A DNA stretch of 64,000 nucleotides from Tubiluchus corallicola (lineage: Eukaryota > Priapulida > Priapulimorpha > Priapulimorphida > Tubiluchidae). Under the pieces are notes generated by a model that was not told the origin of the DNA, made no database searches, and was given only the letters and a program-made list of their open reading frames with translations. Numbering within the stretch: position 1 is the first letter of the stretch; each line of letters opens with the position of its first letter. Positions 13,201 to 27,300 of the stretch are shown one piece after another. The stretch covers positions 313,768 through 377,767 of the forward strand of contig JAQGDQ010000110.1 in assembly GCA_030141605.1 (NCBI GenBank), written 5' to 3'. Both the position numbers and the translations under genes were made by a program.

Positions 13201-16200
13201 GCAGTTTAACTTTTAGAATATTAACGTGTGCTTACTAAGATGTTTACGGAAACAGTTATTGTGGTCTTTCCACAAAAGCTTCTGCAGGCACTGTGACTAC
13301 CAAGTGGTATTTTTGATGCCTTTTTATTACCTAAACTAATTTATAGTAAAAGATTTAAAAAAGCAGCGTGGCATGCGCAATGATTCGGCAGAAAACGCCC
13401 AGGTGCATGTTTGCTTACATAACAGTGTAGCACTAGGTAATCAATTCTAGTTGCAGCCTTCTGAGTACACAGGGCTTGCATATCTCACGGAGAACAAAGT
13501 TCAATGCACAGTACGTTTCTTACTAACAGAGGTGGTTTGTACAATAAAATTATAAGTGAAACCTGAAGTGCGTAGTCTATAAACATCGAAACAGTGATAG
13601 TTATAATATTGTTGTTATAATAATTGATATAGCAGGTCCATTATAATCCGTGTTTGATGTTGCAACAGTTGTTCACTAATCACATGATAAATTATTTATG
13701 TATCATACCAGGCTAACCAACTTGCGATTAATGCGGCTTTAATGATTCGTCTTGATAACATCGAAATAGGACTCGCAACACTGTCAGTAATCGTTTAATA
13801 ACTGGATACCTCGTTAGCATAATGTTTGGGTATATCTTACAGTGCTATACATTACTACTGTAATAAATACTAGAACTATTTCGTTTGAATAGCACCAAGA
13901 AACTAAAAATTAAAAAATGTACCAATTTTCGCTTTATTAATCTCTTAAAGTCATTAAATAAATTTGCAAAAGAGAGTGCAGCTTTTGCGAAGCCATTGAC
14001 TGAGTTCGAATCTATGGCATCGTTATAATACGACAGGTGAGCAATTTTTTAAAAATTTGTTATGCTTTCGTTGCGTAATATTAAACAGAAAATTTGCTGA
14101 TTGTGCCGATATCTGATAGAGATAGAAACCTGAAGTATGTCCATTTTATTCTATCATCAAGCATTTGAATTTTTGATCAATTCTCACAATAAATTAACGG
14201 GTTTTATTTTAAAAATCACGCTGTTTCCGTTGCACACTAGCAGGTCAGGCACACCAACTGCTAGTGTGTAGTGGAAAATCTCTGACTTTTTTTAACGAAC
14301 ATGATAATTTCGTTGATATTGTGGGCTACTTATCAGGCTGGTGTTGTTCTTGTTATTAAGAACTGGAAACCTATTTTAATTTTGTAGCCTTTCCTTTGTT
14401 GAATTCAGATTTTCTAACTGTACTACACGAGTACGTATTTTCCTATTATAGGAAATGAAAGAAGATTTGTTTCATAAAATTTAAATCAGAGGAGTTGCCA
14501 GATAACGTAATAATAATAACAACAGTTTAAATGTGATTGACGTAGCAACATGACTCAAAGCAATCACAGGAAGGCTACTCTTATTTCAAGTACCAATGTT
14601 CGAGTGGATGCTTAGTATGATCTTTAATAAATAATCTGCATCTTCAATACGTACGCGTAATAAATTATTTAGACATAACTATACAGTCACAAAAATATAA
14701 CCACAAGGTAAATTTGGGCATTTCTGATTGTCCGTTTTGTATCTGTTTCTCAAGAATGCTCTGTATTCTAAATTTGTCCATTTTCTATGTTGAAAAAAGT
14801 AAATTCTCATTATTATTTGACTTTACTAATTTTGTATATTTGTCTCTTTCCATTTTATCATGTTGTCAAATTTCTTTCATCAGCATTCATTATCATCCTC
14901 ACTTGCTTCACGTCCTCTCCTTTGAAGTTTTTAATGTATAACATATGACTTGAAGTTTCACAGTCAGGGTATATTTACAAGTTTAGCTTCCTTAATTAAT
15001 GCTCTGCAACACGAATCATTTAACTGGGGATTTAATTAAGCATCTTCCAAAATTTAACTCTTACACAATATTCTACTTCTTATTAACTGTTGAATTATTG
15101 AAATTTTTGTGCTGTTTAATGTACAAATTGCATTTGTGTTGATACGAAATAACGTACCAAAATGATGACAATTTCCAATCCAGAGCTGCTTAAAAGGATA
15201 AACGAAGCTTTGTTCCTCTTTTGTGGCTGTTTTATGTACGTATCCTAACTTCACTAATTTATTGTATTATTTATATTGATGTAGCAAACATTATAAATTA
15301 TTGAATGCGCGCTAGCTTTGTGCTTAATTGCGTTTCTAACAAACTGGACTGCTGTTATTTAGAGAGTCTTGTGTTCGAAATAAATCGTATAAATAAATAA
15401 GCTCACACAACTTGTGCTTGGATGGAAACGAACACAATATGCCCATGAATATAACTGAAATAATGACCCACCCAAAAGTACTCAAAGGTAAAACGTAAGG
15501 TAAAGGTAAGCAAGGAGTTTGAAAAAGAGTAATTATTTATAGCGATTGTGATGTAAAAAACTCAAACTTACAAAATTGGTAGTAACTTACAAAACCTACA
15601 ATTACTGAATTTGCAGATTGGTATAATATTAGTTTAAATCTCACTGAAAGTACATGTATAAATGTCATGCTTAATACACTAAAACATGTTACCCCAGGCA
15701 AGAGTGTATCTAAATGAACAACTATTATCTGTTAGCGAATCCAGACAAGTATCTGGCCATGTTGTATAATGTAAATGATAGTGCAGTTACTGAGAACCAG
15801 GTGAAACTCTTTTTACGTGCGTGCAAATTCTTTCACTCGAAAATTTTCAACTTGCTCTTTTGATGTTAAAAAGATGCTGTTTAAAAGCTACTGTTCTAAT
15901 TTTTACTGTAGTCATGTAAGGAGTAAACACAGCGCTGCGCTTTAAACTCTATCCGGGTAGCTTATAATAACGGAATACGAATGATGTTTTAAATTAACAT
16001 TATGATTTTAGCGCATCTGATATACGCACGAATCTCCTTCATTCACTTATGTATAAAATCTGCATATAGCTTTAAAACTAGACTGCTGTTCTCAAATAAC
16101 ACGTATGTTGTTAAATATTATGAATTCTGAAGTACTATACAAATCGAATATGTTCAAATTGTGGAATTAATTTTAATCTCCATTCTTGTAGGTTTAGTGG

Positions 16201-16583
16201 CTATTTTAGTGACTTTGTATTTATTTTTATTATGTCAGTTTGATCTGTAAATCTGTAAATAGTTTTATATGGGACATTATTGCCTGAAACAAAAAGTATG
16301 TGAAAAAGGCTTTTGTCAATATATGTAGCAACATAAACCAAACTCCTTTAGTGGCAAAAACACTTTATTATTGACTGTCTTTTCTGTACACTACGTTGTG
16401 ACTACTAGATTAAAACCTGTAACAGCTCAAATCAGTTGAAACTGGTTAACCTTGGGCAATGCATATCAGAAACCAATCAGGTGAGAAAATGATTCACTGT
16501 AGTCTAACTTGCTGTAAAGTTATAATGTTGCTAAAGTTTATAAAGTTCATAAACAAACTCGTGAATCAGTTCACGACAAAGTA

Positions 16584-16592
16584 TAATGATGG

Positions 16593-16628
<36 letters not shown>

Positions 16629-16726
16629 CGACGACGATGATGGTGGTGATGATGATGACGACGACGACGATGATGATAATAACAACAACAATAATAATAA
16701 GAAAAACAATAATAATAATAATAAAG
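16584..16726. repeat. GAT/GAC to AAT/AAC trinucleotide array
   Basis: The array starts as (GAT)n with GAC and GGT variants, passes to AAC/AAT units near 16680 and ends in AAT-rich triplets. Its open frames (poly-Asp, poly-Asn, poly-Met/Thr) are artefacts. Confidence 0.95.
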
Positions 16727-17993
16727 ATTCAACATTATTCAACTTTGGTCTCTGAACACTTTACGTGTTGGGTCTGATTGTAAAGATAAGCAACGCTGGT
16801 TATGAAACTGGACGGGTGACTGTTGGACCACATTTGGACAGTGTCATGATGACGCAAACACAAATAAAGTAATAAATGCGTGCTTCGTCATTGCAACATG
16901 TGAACTTATTGGCGAATCAAAGCTGCTATTAGTTACTGACTTAGTGGAACTTTTTAAGTTAGTTGCCCATATTAAGCTATCATGTTTAGTTAAAAAAAGC
17001 CGCCTTGTAAAAATTCCAGTTAATTCGCATTTCGGAAATCCGTCTCAGAATTATGCAGACCTATCCTATATTGCTCTGTACTCCAGAAACAAACGTGGTT
17101 CCCATATCAGCCACATGTGGGAATCCCCGAGAGTTTGGATGTGCCAACTGCAGTTGCCTTTCAGTTCTACAACCTTGTTGCAAAAGTTCTGAACGTTCTT
17201 AAAATAACCTCCATTAGTTTATTGAGCAATAAATTATGAAGTAGCAATGCTAAATCGTGTGTTATCGTGCCGCTGATCATGTAACGTAGTTAAACGCCCT
17301 CGCTACGCATTACTTCCGATAATGCGTACGTCGAAAACTTCTTGAATGGATGGCTACGTCTTCACGCATGTAAAGTCATTCACCATAAAAGGGTATCATG
17401 ACGTCATCGGGCGGTGAGCTGTTCAAGCTGGTTTTAAAGTACACAGATGTGAAAAAAGAACTTGTTTAAAATCAACAGTGCAGTTTCTGAAAAGGATGCA
17501 CAAATCTGGGATCGACTGGTTGATGACAATGAGTAATGGGCTCTTGCGAGGTGACCTTTCAAAAACTCTGGACGTATCTGACCTTTTTGCAAGCTTACGT
17601 CATGCGCTGAGTCACTACAGCTGCCACACGTGCGTTACGTAAAACGTTTTTGCGTAGATTCTTCGACGAAAATAAACATTTTCGGTGTCTTATAAAGGGA
17701 AATACTGTTGCTTTTCTTACAAGTAAAAAACTGTGTTACAAGTACTGAGTAAGATGGGAAAACGTGGCTTTTTATTGGAGAATATGCGGCTGACTTATGA
17801 CCCAGACAGCCAGGTAAGAAATAATGAAACCAACATAATTTGAAGTTATAGTACTTGGTGGTATACTCAATAGCAAACAGATTTTTTTTACTAAAATGTT
17901 GATTTTTGCAAAATGTCATGATGGTACTATCACAACATTATGATCATGATCATCCTCGTTGTTCTTGTATTCTTCATTGTCGTTACTCGTCAC

Positions 17994-18122
17994 AGTCATC
18001 ATCATCATCATCATTATGATCATCATCATCATCGTCGTCGTCGTCGTCATCCTCGTCGTTCTTGTAATCTTAATCGTCGTCACTCATCGCAATCATCTTT
18101 ATCATCATCACCATTATCATTA
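17994..18122. repeat. ATC/GTC trinucleotide array
   Basis: Interrupted (ATC)n with a GTC block near 18033-18060, the complement of the GAT/GAC type found at 16584, 29164 and 38700. Translations give poly-His or poly-Ile frames without coding value. Confidence 0.93.
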
Positions 18123-18436
18123 TACCACAGTCTTTCATATTTTATGCAACCTACTACAAAGAGTAATTCGCGCAATTTTAAAATCAGCATTGAACAGTCA
18201 ACGTTACAGGTTGAACTTTACAAACTCTGGAAATGGCTGTTTAAAAATTATTGAATAAAAGGAAAAAGTCGTTTTGTAGAGTTTTTGGAGAACTTTTCGA
18301 TGGTTTAAATTTAAATTCACTGAATTAATTATAGTATAGAAGCCTTCCTGCAAACTATAAGAGTCATTCGACTTTTTGGTTATAGATGCGTGCAACAGTT
18401 ATTTTTAGGAAATGCAGATTTTGATGTATTGCAACT

Positions 18437-18975
18437 TAAAGGCAAGAAAAGGGGATTTAAAATATGTGTCAAAAAAACTTCCACACAAAGTTTATTAGTT
18501 AGTATTACGTTTACCTGTATGAAAAACTTGTGTAATGGAAAAGAAAATTCTTAGTAATTTAAAACATTCGCCACACCTGGCAAAATGGCACTGAATCGCT
18601 ATCCCAAAGTGCAACACTGATTCGCCAACAGCACATTATCTTAATGACAATGTAAAGTAATTTAAACATTTGCTTAATTAGCAAATGGTGTGCCACGAAT
18701 GCTCTGGTTATTGTTTCAAACTTTATATACGCAATGTTATCTAACTTCTTTCAAACGACTTATCGCTAAAATGGCTGCGCCGTATGGTCATCGCAGGAGT
18801 TTAAATTTACAATTTTTATACAGCCTTACTGTTAACACAACCCTGTTTGCGATAAGACAGCATAAGTATATAAATTCCAAGACGGTTTTTTAAAGTTTTA
18901 TTTATGAAGAGTGTTTTCTTGTGCTTTAAACTAACGACAAGTCTTTCTGCTTCGGGCCATTAGCGTTACTAAAAA
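18437..18975 (+). repeat. Dispersed repeat, copy A
   Basis: About 530 bp that align by eye, in the same orientation, with 45977-46517. Shared landmarks in order are a block near TTACCTG (18510), CAATGTTATCTAA (18731), AAAATGGCT (18768) and GAAGTGTTTTCTTG-like sequence (about 18906). Copy A has GAGTGTTTTCTTGTGCTTTAA where copy B has GAAGTGTTTTCTTGAGCTTT. No long ORF is present. Probably a non-autonomous transposon family. Confidence 0.75.
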
Positions 18976-20689
18976 TGTTTTTTTACTTATAATAAACATG
19001 ATTACCGAGCAAAAGAATTTAATTGGCGTCTGGCTGCTGCATTAGATGTTGAACAACTGTTTACAACTTACTTTGCCATGTTAAAAAATTAAATTTTTGG
19101 GTGGGCACTGCGTTTGTCCAGCGGATGAAGTTAAGCAGTGCTGGAGTTGTATAGCAAACAGATAGTTGACAGCCAGGGAAATTGCCTCTGGTTTGTTCCA
19201 TGTGCTATGTGTCTTCAGAAGGGAAACTGCATAACCAGCCCAACATGGCGGTACCTACCTCTGTATCTCTTGTATCCTCGACAATGTGATAAATTCCAGC
19301 CCCATTACAGTCATTAACATAATAAATAAATCCTATCGTGAAGGCAGTTTTTTATGGAATTTTCATTGTATTTCTATTGCACATTTTAATTGTGAACAGT
19401 TTTAAGTAGTTTTCTTTCTATTTTCTGTTCACTGAATTTTGTTGATCGATGCTTTGGGGATTAGAAGATTAGACTGCAGTCATTTGTTGTGACTGTGAGT
19501 GTCATGGCTGTTTTAAGTAAAAACCTGAAACAAACTTTAAATTAAATAAGTATGGTGTCCAATTAACATAAATTAAGTGTGGAGATTATTTCTCTGTTTT
19601 CTTACTAGGTAATTACGTTGTACAAATTATGATGCGCCAGATCAAAGTGTTTGTAAACTGTTTGTGCACCGTCTGCCAAATTTTTAATATGAACCAGTTC
19701 GAAGACTGTATATCTTTAATGTTTGTGATAGCTTTTGTCCCAGCACGGTTAGTGTAACTTAAAGTTTTTAATTAACACGTTAAATTATTAAGGCAGTGGC
19801 TAAAGTGAATTTATATTTATATTTGACTCCTGTGATCCTGTATAATAGGTGGGCTGTGCACTTTCCCGAGACTTCAAGGAGCATGCGCAGCACTATCATT
19901 AATATTATCATCACGCCACTCCAGTTTCATCATCACTACGCTACGCTTTCACGAATATTCGAATTACGTAATTTTAAAAGCAAGAGTTATTATGTGCTGG
20001 AGCGGCGGGGTCATGTTCTACGTGAGGAAACACCCGTTTCATGTTTTTAGAATCTTTGCGCGCTCTAGTTACGCCTATCCACCAACCTCTCTGGTATGTA
20101 GGTTAAGCAATCGCTAGGAATACGTGAGGGCGACTTCAAGAATTAACTTTCTATGGAATAGTAAGTCAATAGGCACAGCCCATCTACAATAAATAATGTT
20201 AGTTTCTGATGAGTAATCTGAGCGAAGATGGTGTTTTGTTTTATTTGCAAAGCGCAGAGCTTTAAGAATTAACTGCTGTAAAACCATGCTTAGTTGAGCT
20301 TATCCATTTTTCTCAATTTTATTAGACAATTAATGATTTGAACAAGTGTTTCTGATTTTATGAGCTGTGCGCCGACCCTAGCGCGAGTACAGTTTATTTT
20401 TGATGCGTTTAGTATTACTGCTGTGTACACAAATAACAACGTATTCCATCATATAAACAACACTTCATTCAGTTAAACTGTTGCTGAACGCAGTTCATGC
20501 CATCTGTGCAGAACTGCTTGTGCTAGGTAAGTAGATTGGGCAGCAGATTGTTGTTGTCAAGTAAGACAGCAGCAACAACTGTAGCAATGACAATGGCAGC
20601 AGTGACAGTAACAGCAGCATTAGGAGCACCAATTATCAATGCTGCCGTGATGACAACGACGATGACAACAACAACCAATAGCAAGAACG

Positions 20690-20759
20690 TCATCAACAGC
20701 AACAGAAGCAACAACAGCAGCAACAGTAACAGCAGCAGCAACAACAGCAACAGAAACAA

Positions 20760-20790
<31 letters not shown>

Positions 20791-20835
20791 AACAACAACA
20801 ACAGCAACAACAACAACAACACCAACAACAACACG
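20690..20835. repeat. CAA/CAG trinucleotide array
   Basis: CAG, CAA and AAC triplets, purest as (CAA)n from about 20755 to 20832. The flanks at 20560-20690 are also enriched in CA-type triplets. The 119-codon plus frame (poly-Asn/Ser) and 103-codon minus frame (poly-Leu) over it are low-complexity by-products. Confidence 0.93.
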
Positions 20836-22015
20836 AAAGGTAATTCAAGTGTACTACACGGTCTTCACTTTAAGTATGAATGGAAATGCGATTAAAGTGA
20901 ATTCGTTCATGAAATGCAAAGTATGTTAAGTTTGAATTCTTGCACTTGAAACGTGAGAATTCGCTGAAAACACATCACATTGATTATTCGTTTGTCGGAT
21001 TCATGATATTTGATCTTTTCCACTTAATTAATTAATTCGTTAAAGGTATCTTCTGGTTACTTGTCGCATTCCAAGTAAGCTTGTAGAACACTTTTGTCAG
21101 CCTTACAAGGAAGTTTAGGCTGCATGCACATGCTTACATTTTGCGCCTCGTCGGATCCTTTCATGCATGGGCTATAACAAGCAATGCTTTGCATTTTTTC
21201 ATCGTGTGCCATCATCTGGCTACCACCACCATGGCGCCCTAAAAATAGCGAAAGTCGTGGGTTGTTGCGCTGCGTTTGGACCCTAAATTACTTTACAAAA
21301 CGTTGTTGATGATAGAGTTTTTATAATGTACAAAGTCGACGTGTAATTGGATAGCGTAGAAATTGTTAAAAAATCTGTACTCCACTGTTCACTCTACTGT
21401 TCGACTAGACCATCGTTAGAGTAATACCAACTTTCGCAAATTCTTTGCTACTCAGACATACGAGAAACCTTCACACAATGCTTTAAACCAAAAAATTTGT
21501 TTTTAATTACAGTTACATATACAGTCGACATAAAATTAATCATTCTAAAATTACAAAATTACAAATTGTAAATAGTGCTATTAGATTATACGATCGATTT
21601 TAAAAACCTTCATAAAACTGTTCCAACATACTCTATTCTACCCAATATACAGATAATGCCATGATCCATAATGCTGCCTAAAAACGTGCTTTTTAAAATT
21701 CTGTAATGGTGGCAATTGACGCATAAATAATGGTAAACGACTCTACAATCGTTCGATGACGATTTGACGATTTTTTTTATCTTTTCCTTGTATTTGAAGT
21801 TAGTCAGAACGGGTGGGGTCTTTCTTGCCGCTTTGGATCGACTGCTAGTTTGTGAAGAAACATGAAATGATCAGGCAGTTCTAAACCTGGTTTATAGAAA
21901 CCGTGTAATAGAGATATCCAGTGATTCAGGTAAATTTATTTGCGACGTATACACACGTAAAATTGTTCTAATGCGCAAATTAAGTTTCATTTTTATTCAT
22001 TTTCAGACAGTTAAG

Positions 22016-24285
22016 ATGATAAAGCCTTATCGTGAACGCAAACGAACAATGGATTTCGACGTCACGTATAAAGTTTTAGTTGTTGGTGAAACCGGGGTGG
22101 GAAAAACCTCCTTGATAACTTCCATGAAAGGGGTGGAATTTCGCAAGAGTTTGCTACCAACTGTAGGCGTGGATTTTGTTAATCAAGACTTTGATATCGA
22201 CGGTGTTCGGGTCAGATTGCAGATCTGGTGAGTTTAGCTTCACGCGTGCGGCTTTCCTATCCATTCAGCCAAGTAACGAAGTAACTTTGTTAAGCAATGC
22301 AAGAAACACTGAAAAATGCGTGTACATGCTAAACAGTGCTGCGATTCACCTTGCTGCAAAAATAATTGAGAAAAAAACAAAATCTATGACAATACACAAA
22401 CAGACAATATCCGTCAAAGATGTATACAGCTTCTTTATGTTTCTTGGTAAATAGAAACAAGTATTGACTTGGCTCACACAGTGCCCAAGTTCTACTTGTC
22501 TCAGATTTCAATCCACGTATTTAGCATTGCTGAATTGCTTAACTGGTAATGTGTTGTTTCATTATTCTCAAGTAATTACATGATTATCTAATTGATCATT
22601 GTCCTAACAAGATGTATATTTGCATGCTGTTAAGTGAGTTATAATAAGTAAAAATTGGAAATAATGATTATCAGTACAATAATATAAAAGATATAATATA
22701 ATATGATATGATATGATACGATACGATACGATACGATACGATACGATACGATACGATACGATACGATACGATACGATAGGATACGATACAATAGGATACG
22801 ATGCGATGCGATGCGATGCGATACGATACGATACGATACGATACGATAGGATACGATACAATAGGATACGATGCGATGCGATGCGATGCGATGCGATACG
22901 ATACGATACGATACGATATAATATAATGTAATGTAATACACTACTGTACAATATTGTATGTGGTTCCAATATACTTCTAAGTGTTGTTTAAATCATGAAA
23001 AACGGCACTCATAGTTTAGACATAGAAGTTTGTTTTCTGGCGTTTATTTTCATAGCACAACACTTTTTTCTGTTCTCCAAACTTTATTAGTTTGTAAGCT
23101 CAAGAGACGCCATTTTATAGGGACACTGCGGGACAGGAGCGGTTTCGAACCATAACCAAATTCCAGTATCGAGGGACGAAAGGTGTTCTTCTAGTGTTCG
23201 ACAAGACCAATCGGTTGTCATTCGAGAACATGAAGTATTGGCTGAGGTCACTAGAAGAAGAAGATCTGGACAATGAGCAGATGATTGTTGTGGGGAACAA
23301 GAGTGATTTACAGGATTGTGGACCAACTGTCTCCTCTACATATGCTGAACATGTAAGATAGTTACAGAATAATGTTAGCAATTATGTTATATTTGTTGTG
23401 GCATTGACGCAATAAGCATTGTATTATTTTCTCATGGCATCGATTTTAGAAAGATTTTAGAGATTTTGTACGTTTATCTGCCCAGCTCCAACAAGTTAGA
23501 TCTTCAACTAACAAAGGAAACTAAAACACTAATATATAAAACTTTAGTTCTACCACACTTCTTATATGGATGTACGCTACTTCAAAAAACCAAAAGAGAA
23601 AATTACTTAAAATTAAATCTCCTTCAAAACTATGCGTTGAGATTGATAGCTGGGTACTCATACAAACACAAGGCAGGTAAACAAAAATTCAAAGCTTCAA
23701 CAACTAACCTGAGAAAAACTTTAAAATTCCCAATCATTGAAGCACACAAAGAATATTTTACTCTGCTTTTTATATTTAAATACATTAACAACATCAGCAA
23801 ACCATTCCAGAATAACAGATTTACCTTTTTTCCAAATCCTATCGTTAATTCCAGAACAAGCAATCTAAAACAAATTAGGACAAATACCCACTATGGAACG
23901 AACTCTGTAATCAAACAAGCAATTTTACTTTGGAATTCTCTACCATTACAGGTTAAACAAATCAAGTCCCTATCAGCATTTAAAACAAAATTAAAATCAC
24001 TAATATTAACCAGATATGAAATACCATCACACCAGTACGACAACATACACACTAATTCCGAATTCATATACCCACGGCCATATTAATTAAATCATAGTTT
24101 TTTTAATATTTTTTTGTGTATAGTTGTAAATATGTTTGATTTTATTCGTCATTACTGCACAGTAGTTTAGATTGCACTGACGCATTTGCCTTCAGCAGTG
24201 TAAGTTTTTATTAACTAACACTGATTGATTATCTCTGTAAAGTTTTTATCAGTGATTATCAATGTTTTTAATGGCAAATAAAGAT

Positions 24286-24332
<47 letters not shown>

Positions 24333-27300
24333 TCGCCTGGCATAATAAAAACAAAGGAGGAATTTGGAGTGTCAGGGTGAGCTTCTAAACAAACAAACGC
24401 AACTGAACCCCTAAATAAATTTGAAAATGTTCTTCTTAGAAAACAATTTTTTCGGCTGAAAAACGTCGGCTGAGCATAGCGTCGAGCTCGCACCTACCCA
24501 CACAATGTAGACACAGTATCTTTGTTATGTGGTTTTCGCATCGTTTTCATTTATATATTTAAAAAATGAAAACGGTATGAAGCGCCCCGGGGTTAAGAAG
24601 ACGTGTACTCACGGTTGTATCTTTTCTATGGGTGAAATTAATAAATTTTCCTGTTTTGGGGGGTAATACTGTTAGCGTAAAGTAACAAAATTGCAGTTGA
24701 GGTTGAGGTTAAGGTGAGTGTACACAATTATATATAACATTGTAACCATAAGTAATTGCTAGGATTTTCAGCAACTATTCTCATCATTTGGTGAAATACG
24801 CTTTTTATTTAGCTTGGATAATGGCAACTGATCAGCTGTTTTTCTTGCGATTTTCAGTTTGCTAAAAGTCATTCTGTGCGGTACATGGAGACAAGCGCAA
24901 AAACTGGACAAAATGTTCACGAAGTGTTTCGACAACTAGCCAAAGATCTCGTGGAATATAACGACTCAAAATTAGTAAGTATTTACCTCAGAAAATTTCG
25001 TAGGCACAAAAAATTTCCAACTATTTTATGCAGAACATATTCCTGGGGAACATTAGGTATTCATTCCGACAATTTTAGGGAAATTTTATTGTGAAACACA
25101 AAACTCTGAAACATCAACGTACAAAGCAGTTGGACAACAAATGAAAACGTAAGTAATTGGGTTACTCGCTCGCGAAGTAACACTATAAAAAGGTCTATTA
25201 TGTGATACTGTTCTCGCTCTTCGTTGTTGTTGTTGTTTATGTAATAAGTTTCATCAGTTTTTAATATTGTGACCGCACAATAGAGTTACAAAGAGAGTTT
25301 TAGGCTTTTGCGAAAAAACGGATACCATCACAACGGTAAGTGGCGTTGTAAATGACAGGTCGAGGCAGCTACGTTGAAAAACTCAATAAGCAAGTAGCCC
25401 AAAGCATCGCATTCCACACTAATTTTAAATAAAGGAGTATCAGATTTACAAACAAGTTTTACGCAAATAAACAGCAATATCTAGTTACATCTGAAACATT
25501 CAGTGCGAGGATTGGGACTTGGCAATTGCTGTTTGTTTTGTGGCCATTATTCATGGCAATAGAATGGTTTTCACATGGCTTGTGTGTGACTAGGCGGAAG
25601 TGTTGCTTGTATGCTTAAGTCACTATAATGCCACAGGCAGCGACGACTTGGCAAAAAGATCAAGGACGAAATAGTAAAAATAGCTAGCCTTACCGATTTC
25701 GTTTTTTTTTGTGGAGTACGCACAGTTGCATACTTGAACACATGTAAAATAAAGAAACAAAGTAACTAAAAGACTAAACTTGTCTATGTACGTGACATTT
25801 AAAAAAGTAAATTTCACAAGGATGTGATCTGGCTAAACTGAATAAAGTTTACAGTAAGGACAAAACCTTGGCTATACAAACGAACGCTTAAACTTCCTTA
25901 TATTTGAACGTAACAAATACGCAGAATTCATCCTTTTATTCTTTATGATAATACGTTTTCAACGATTTGAAAGGAAGCAATTCTGGTCTATTATATAAGA
26001 ATGTAAAATCTCAAGGCGAATAATACCCAATGAAAACGCGTTTCTCAAATAGCCTCGAGGCAGCGAAGTCTCGGAGTTCACATAAATAAAGACGCCATAA
26101 TGTATTGAACTATTGAAAATGCAGTGCGTAAATGAAAGATAAAGAAACTTGGCCCTGTATATTTTGTTATTACGCTAGATAAAGGTATTTCTTGTTATTA
26201 CGCTAGGTAAAGGTATATCTTGTTATTACGCATGTTTCAAGTTAAGGAGTCCTGTGTTTAGCGTGTAGTTAGATGGTGACATTCTACTATCTAATTAATT
26301 AGATTATGACTGTTAGTACCAGAATGTTTATAAACCATTGTTGTCATAAATTATTGTCCTTTGTGGGTAATGAGTTGAAGAAAGAAGGGAGACTCTGAAA
26401 AATTTTGAACCAGTCGGGATTTGAAACTGAGTACTGGGATTATACGTCCCAAACGTCTGCCACCGAGCTATCAGTTCAACACGACAAAGCAGTCCCGAAA
26501 GCAAACGCAATGGTTTATGAACATTCTGGCATTCGCAGTCAAAACCTAGTTAATGATTATCGTTAATTATTGCCAGCTAATTTGAAAAGGTCCACCATCT
26601 GAATCTTGGAGTTTGGCAGAAAGTCAACCACAGGACTAATAGATATATCAATGTGTCTGTTCTTTTAGGGTCAGCTTTTAACATCTTTGTGACGTAGACA
26701 AGTTAGAGACTATAAAACAGATTGGAGATGTGCTTCTTCGTGTCGTTTGTTGACAGACTTGATAGATCTTCTTCTGATCATTTTAACTTAGGTTGTGTCG
26801 ACCCTGCAGTAGAATAAAATATGCAAGCTTAAAGGAAATGTTTTATCCAAATTGCCTTCAAAACAAGCTGCAGATTACTGAAATATCTGCGACTTGATAA
26901 AGGTTAGATCAAAGGCACTCAATAAATCACTTGACCTAGAAATGTTCATTACAGATCTGTTTTTTATATTTTGTCTATTTTCAACTCACGAACAATTATA
27001 AGCAGTAAGGTGGGACCATAGAAGATAATGAACTTTATACTGGGATTTATAACCGTACAGACTTAGGATGGAAAAAACTTTCGTCACTCCTTAACTTGCT
27101 TCTTAGGACTGGACTTAAGATAAGGAAAGGCATTTATTCGGGAAAATTAAACTTGATCGAGTAAAGCTCGTTTACAACAAGGTCATGATTAGTGGAAATC
27201 TCTAGTCTTGGACTGTTTTACGCTTGCAGTTTTGTATTCACTGAATGCGTGACTCGTGCAATGGAATCCCAGCATGGCCGAACTCCCTGTTATACACCGC

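Larger units (their letters stand above)
13201..22015. other. Gene-poor spacer with microsatellites and a dispersed repeat
   Basis: I found no exon with domain or splice support between the LINE fragment and the second Rab. The longer open frames are translations of trinucleotide arrays. A possible non-coding first exon of the downstream Rab ends at 21929 (…GATTCAG before GTAAAT), with an acceptor TTTTCAG ending at 22006; this would make a 77-bp 5' UTR intron and is inference only. Arrays and the repeat copy are listed separately. Confidence 0.5.

Noticed and set aside
19090-19180. 5S rRNA-like sequence (GAAGTTAAGCAGTGCTGG)
   Set aside because: Only a short stretch resembles the 5S inner region; the rest does not align. 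A 5S-derived SINE relic is possible but not supported.
20536-20895. 119-codon plus frame and 103-codon minus frame over the CAA/CAG array
   Set aside because: Low-complexity translation (poly-Asn/Ser and poly-Leu) of a trinucleotide repeat, with no splice or domain support.
21971-22015. Upstream ATG at 21971 as the start of the divergent Rab
   Set aside because: The added codons read through a pyrimidine tract and an acceptor-like TTTTCAG ending at 22006, so they are probably intron.
22604-22969. Frames with SYRIV or RYDTI repeats
   Set aside because: Translation of the GATAC array in an intron.
26395-26480. tRNA gene on the minus strand
   Set aside because: A- and B-box-like motifs are present but the acceptor and anticodon stems do not form.
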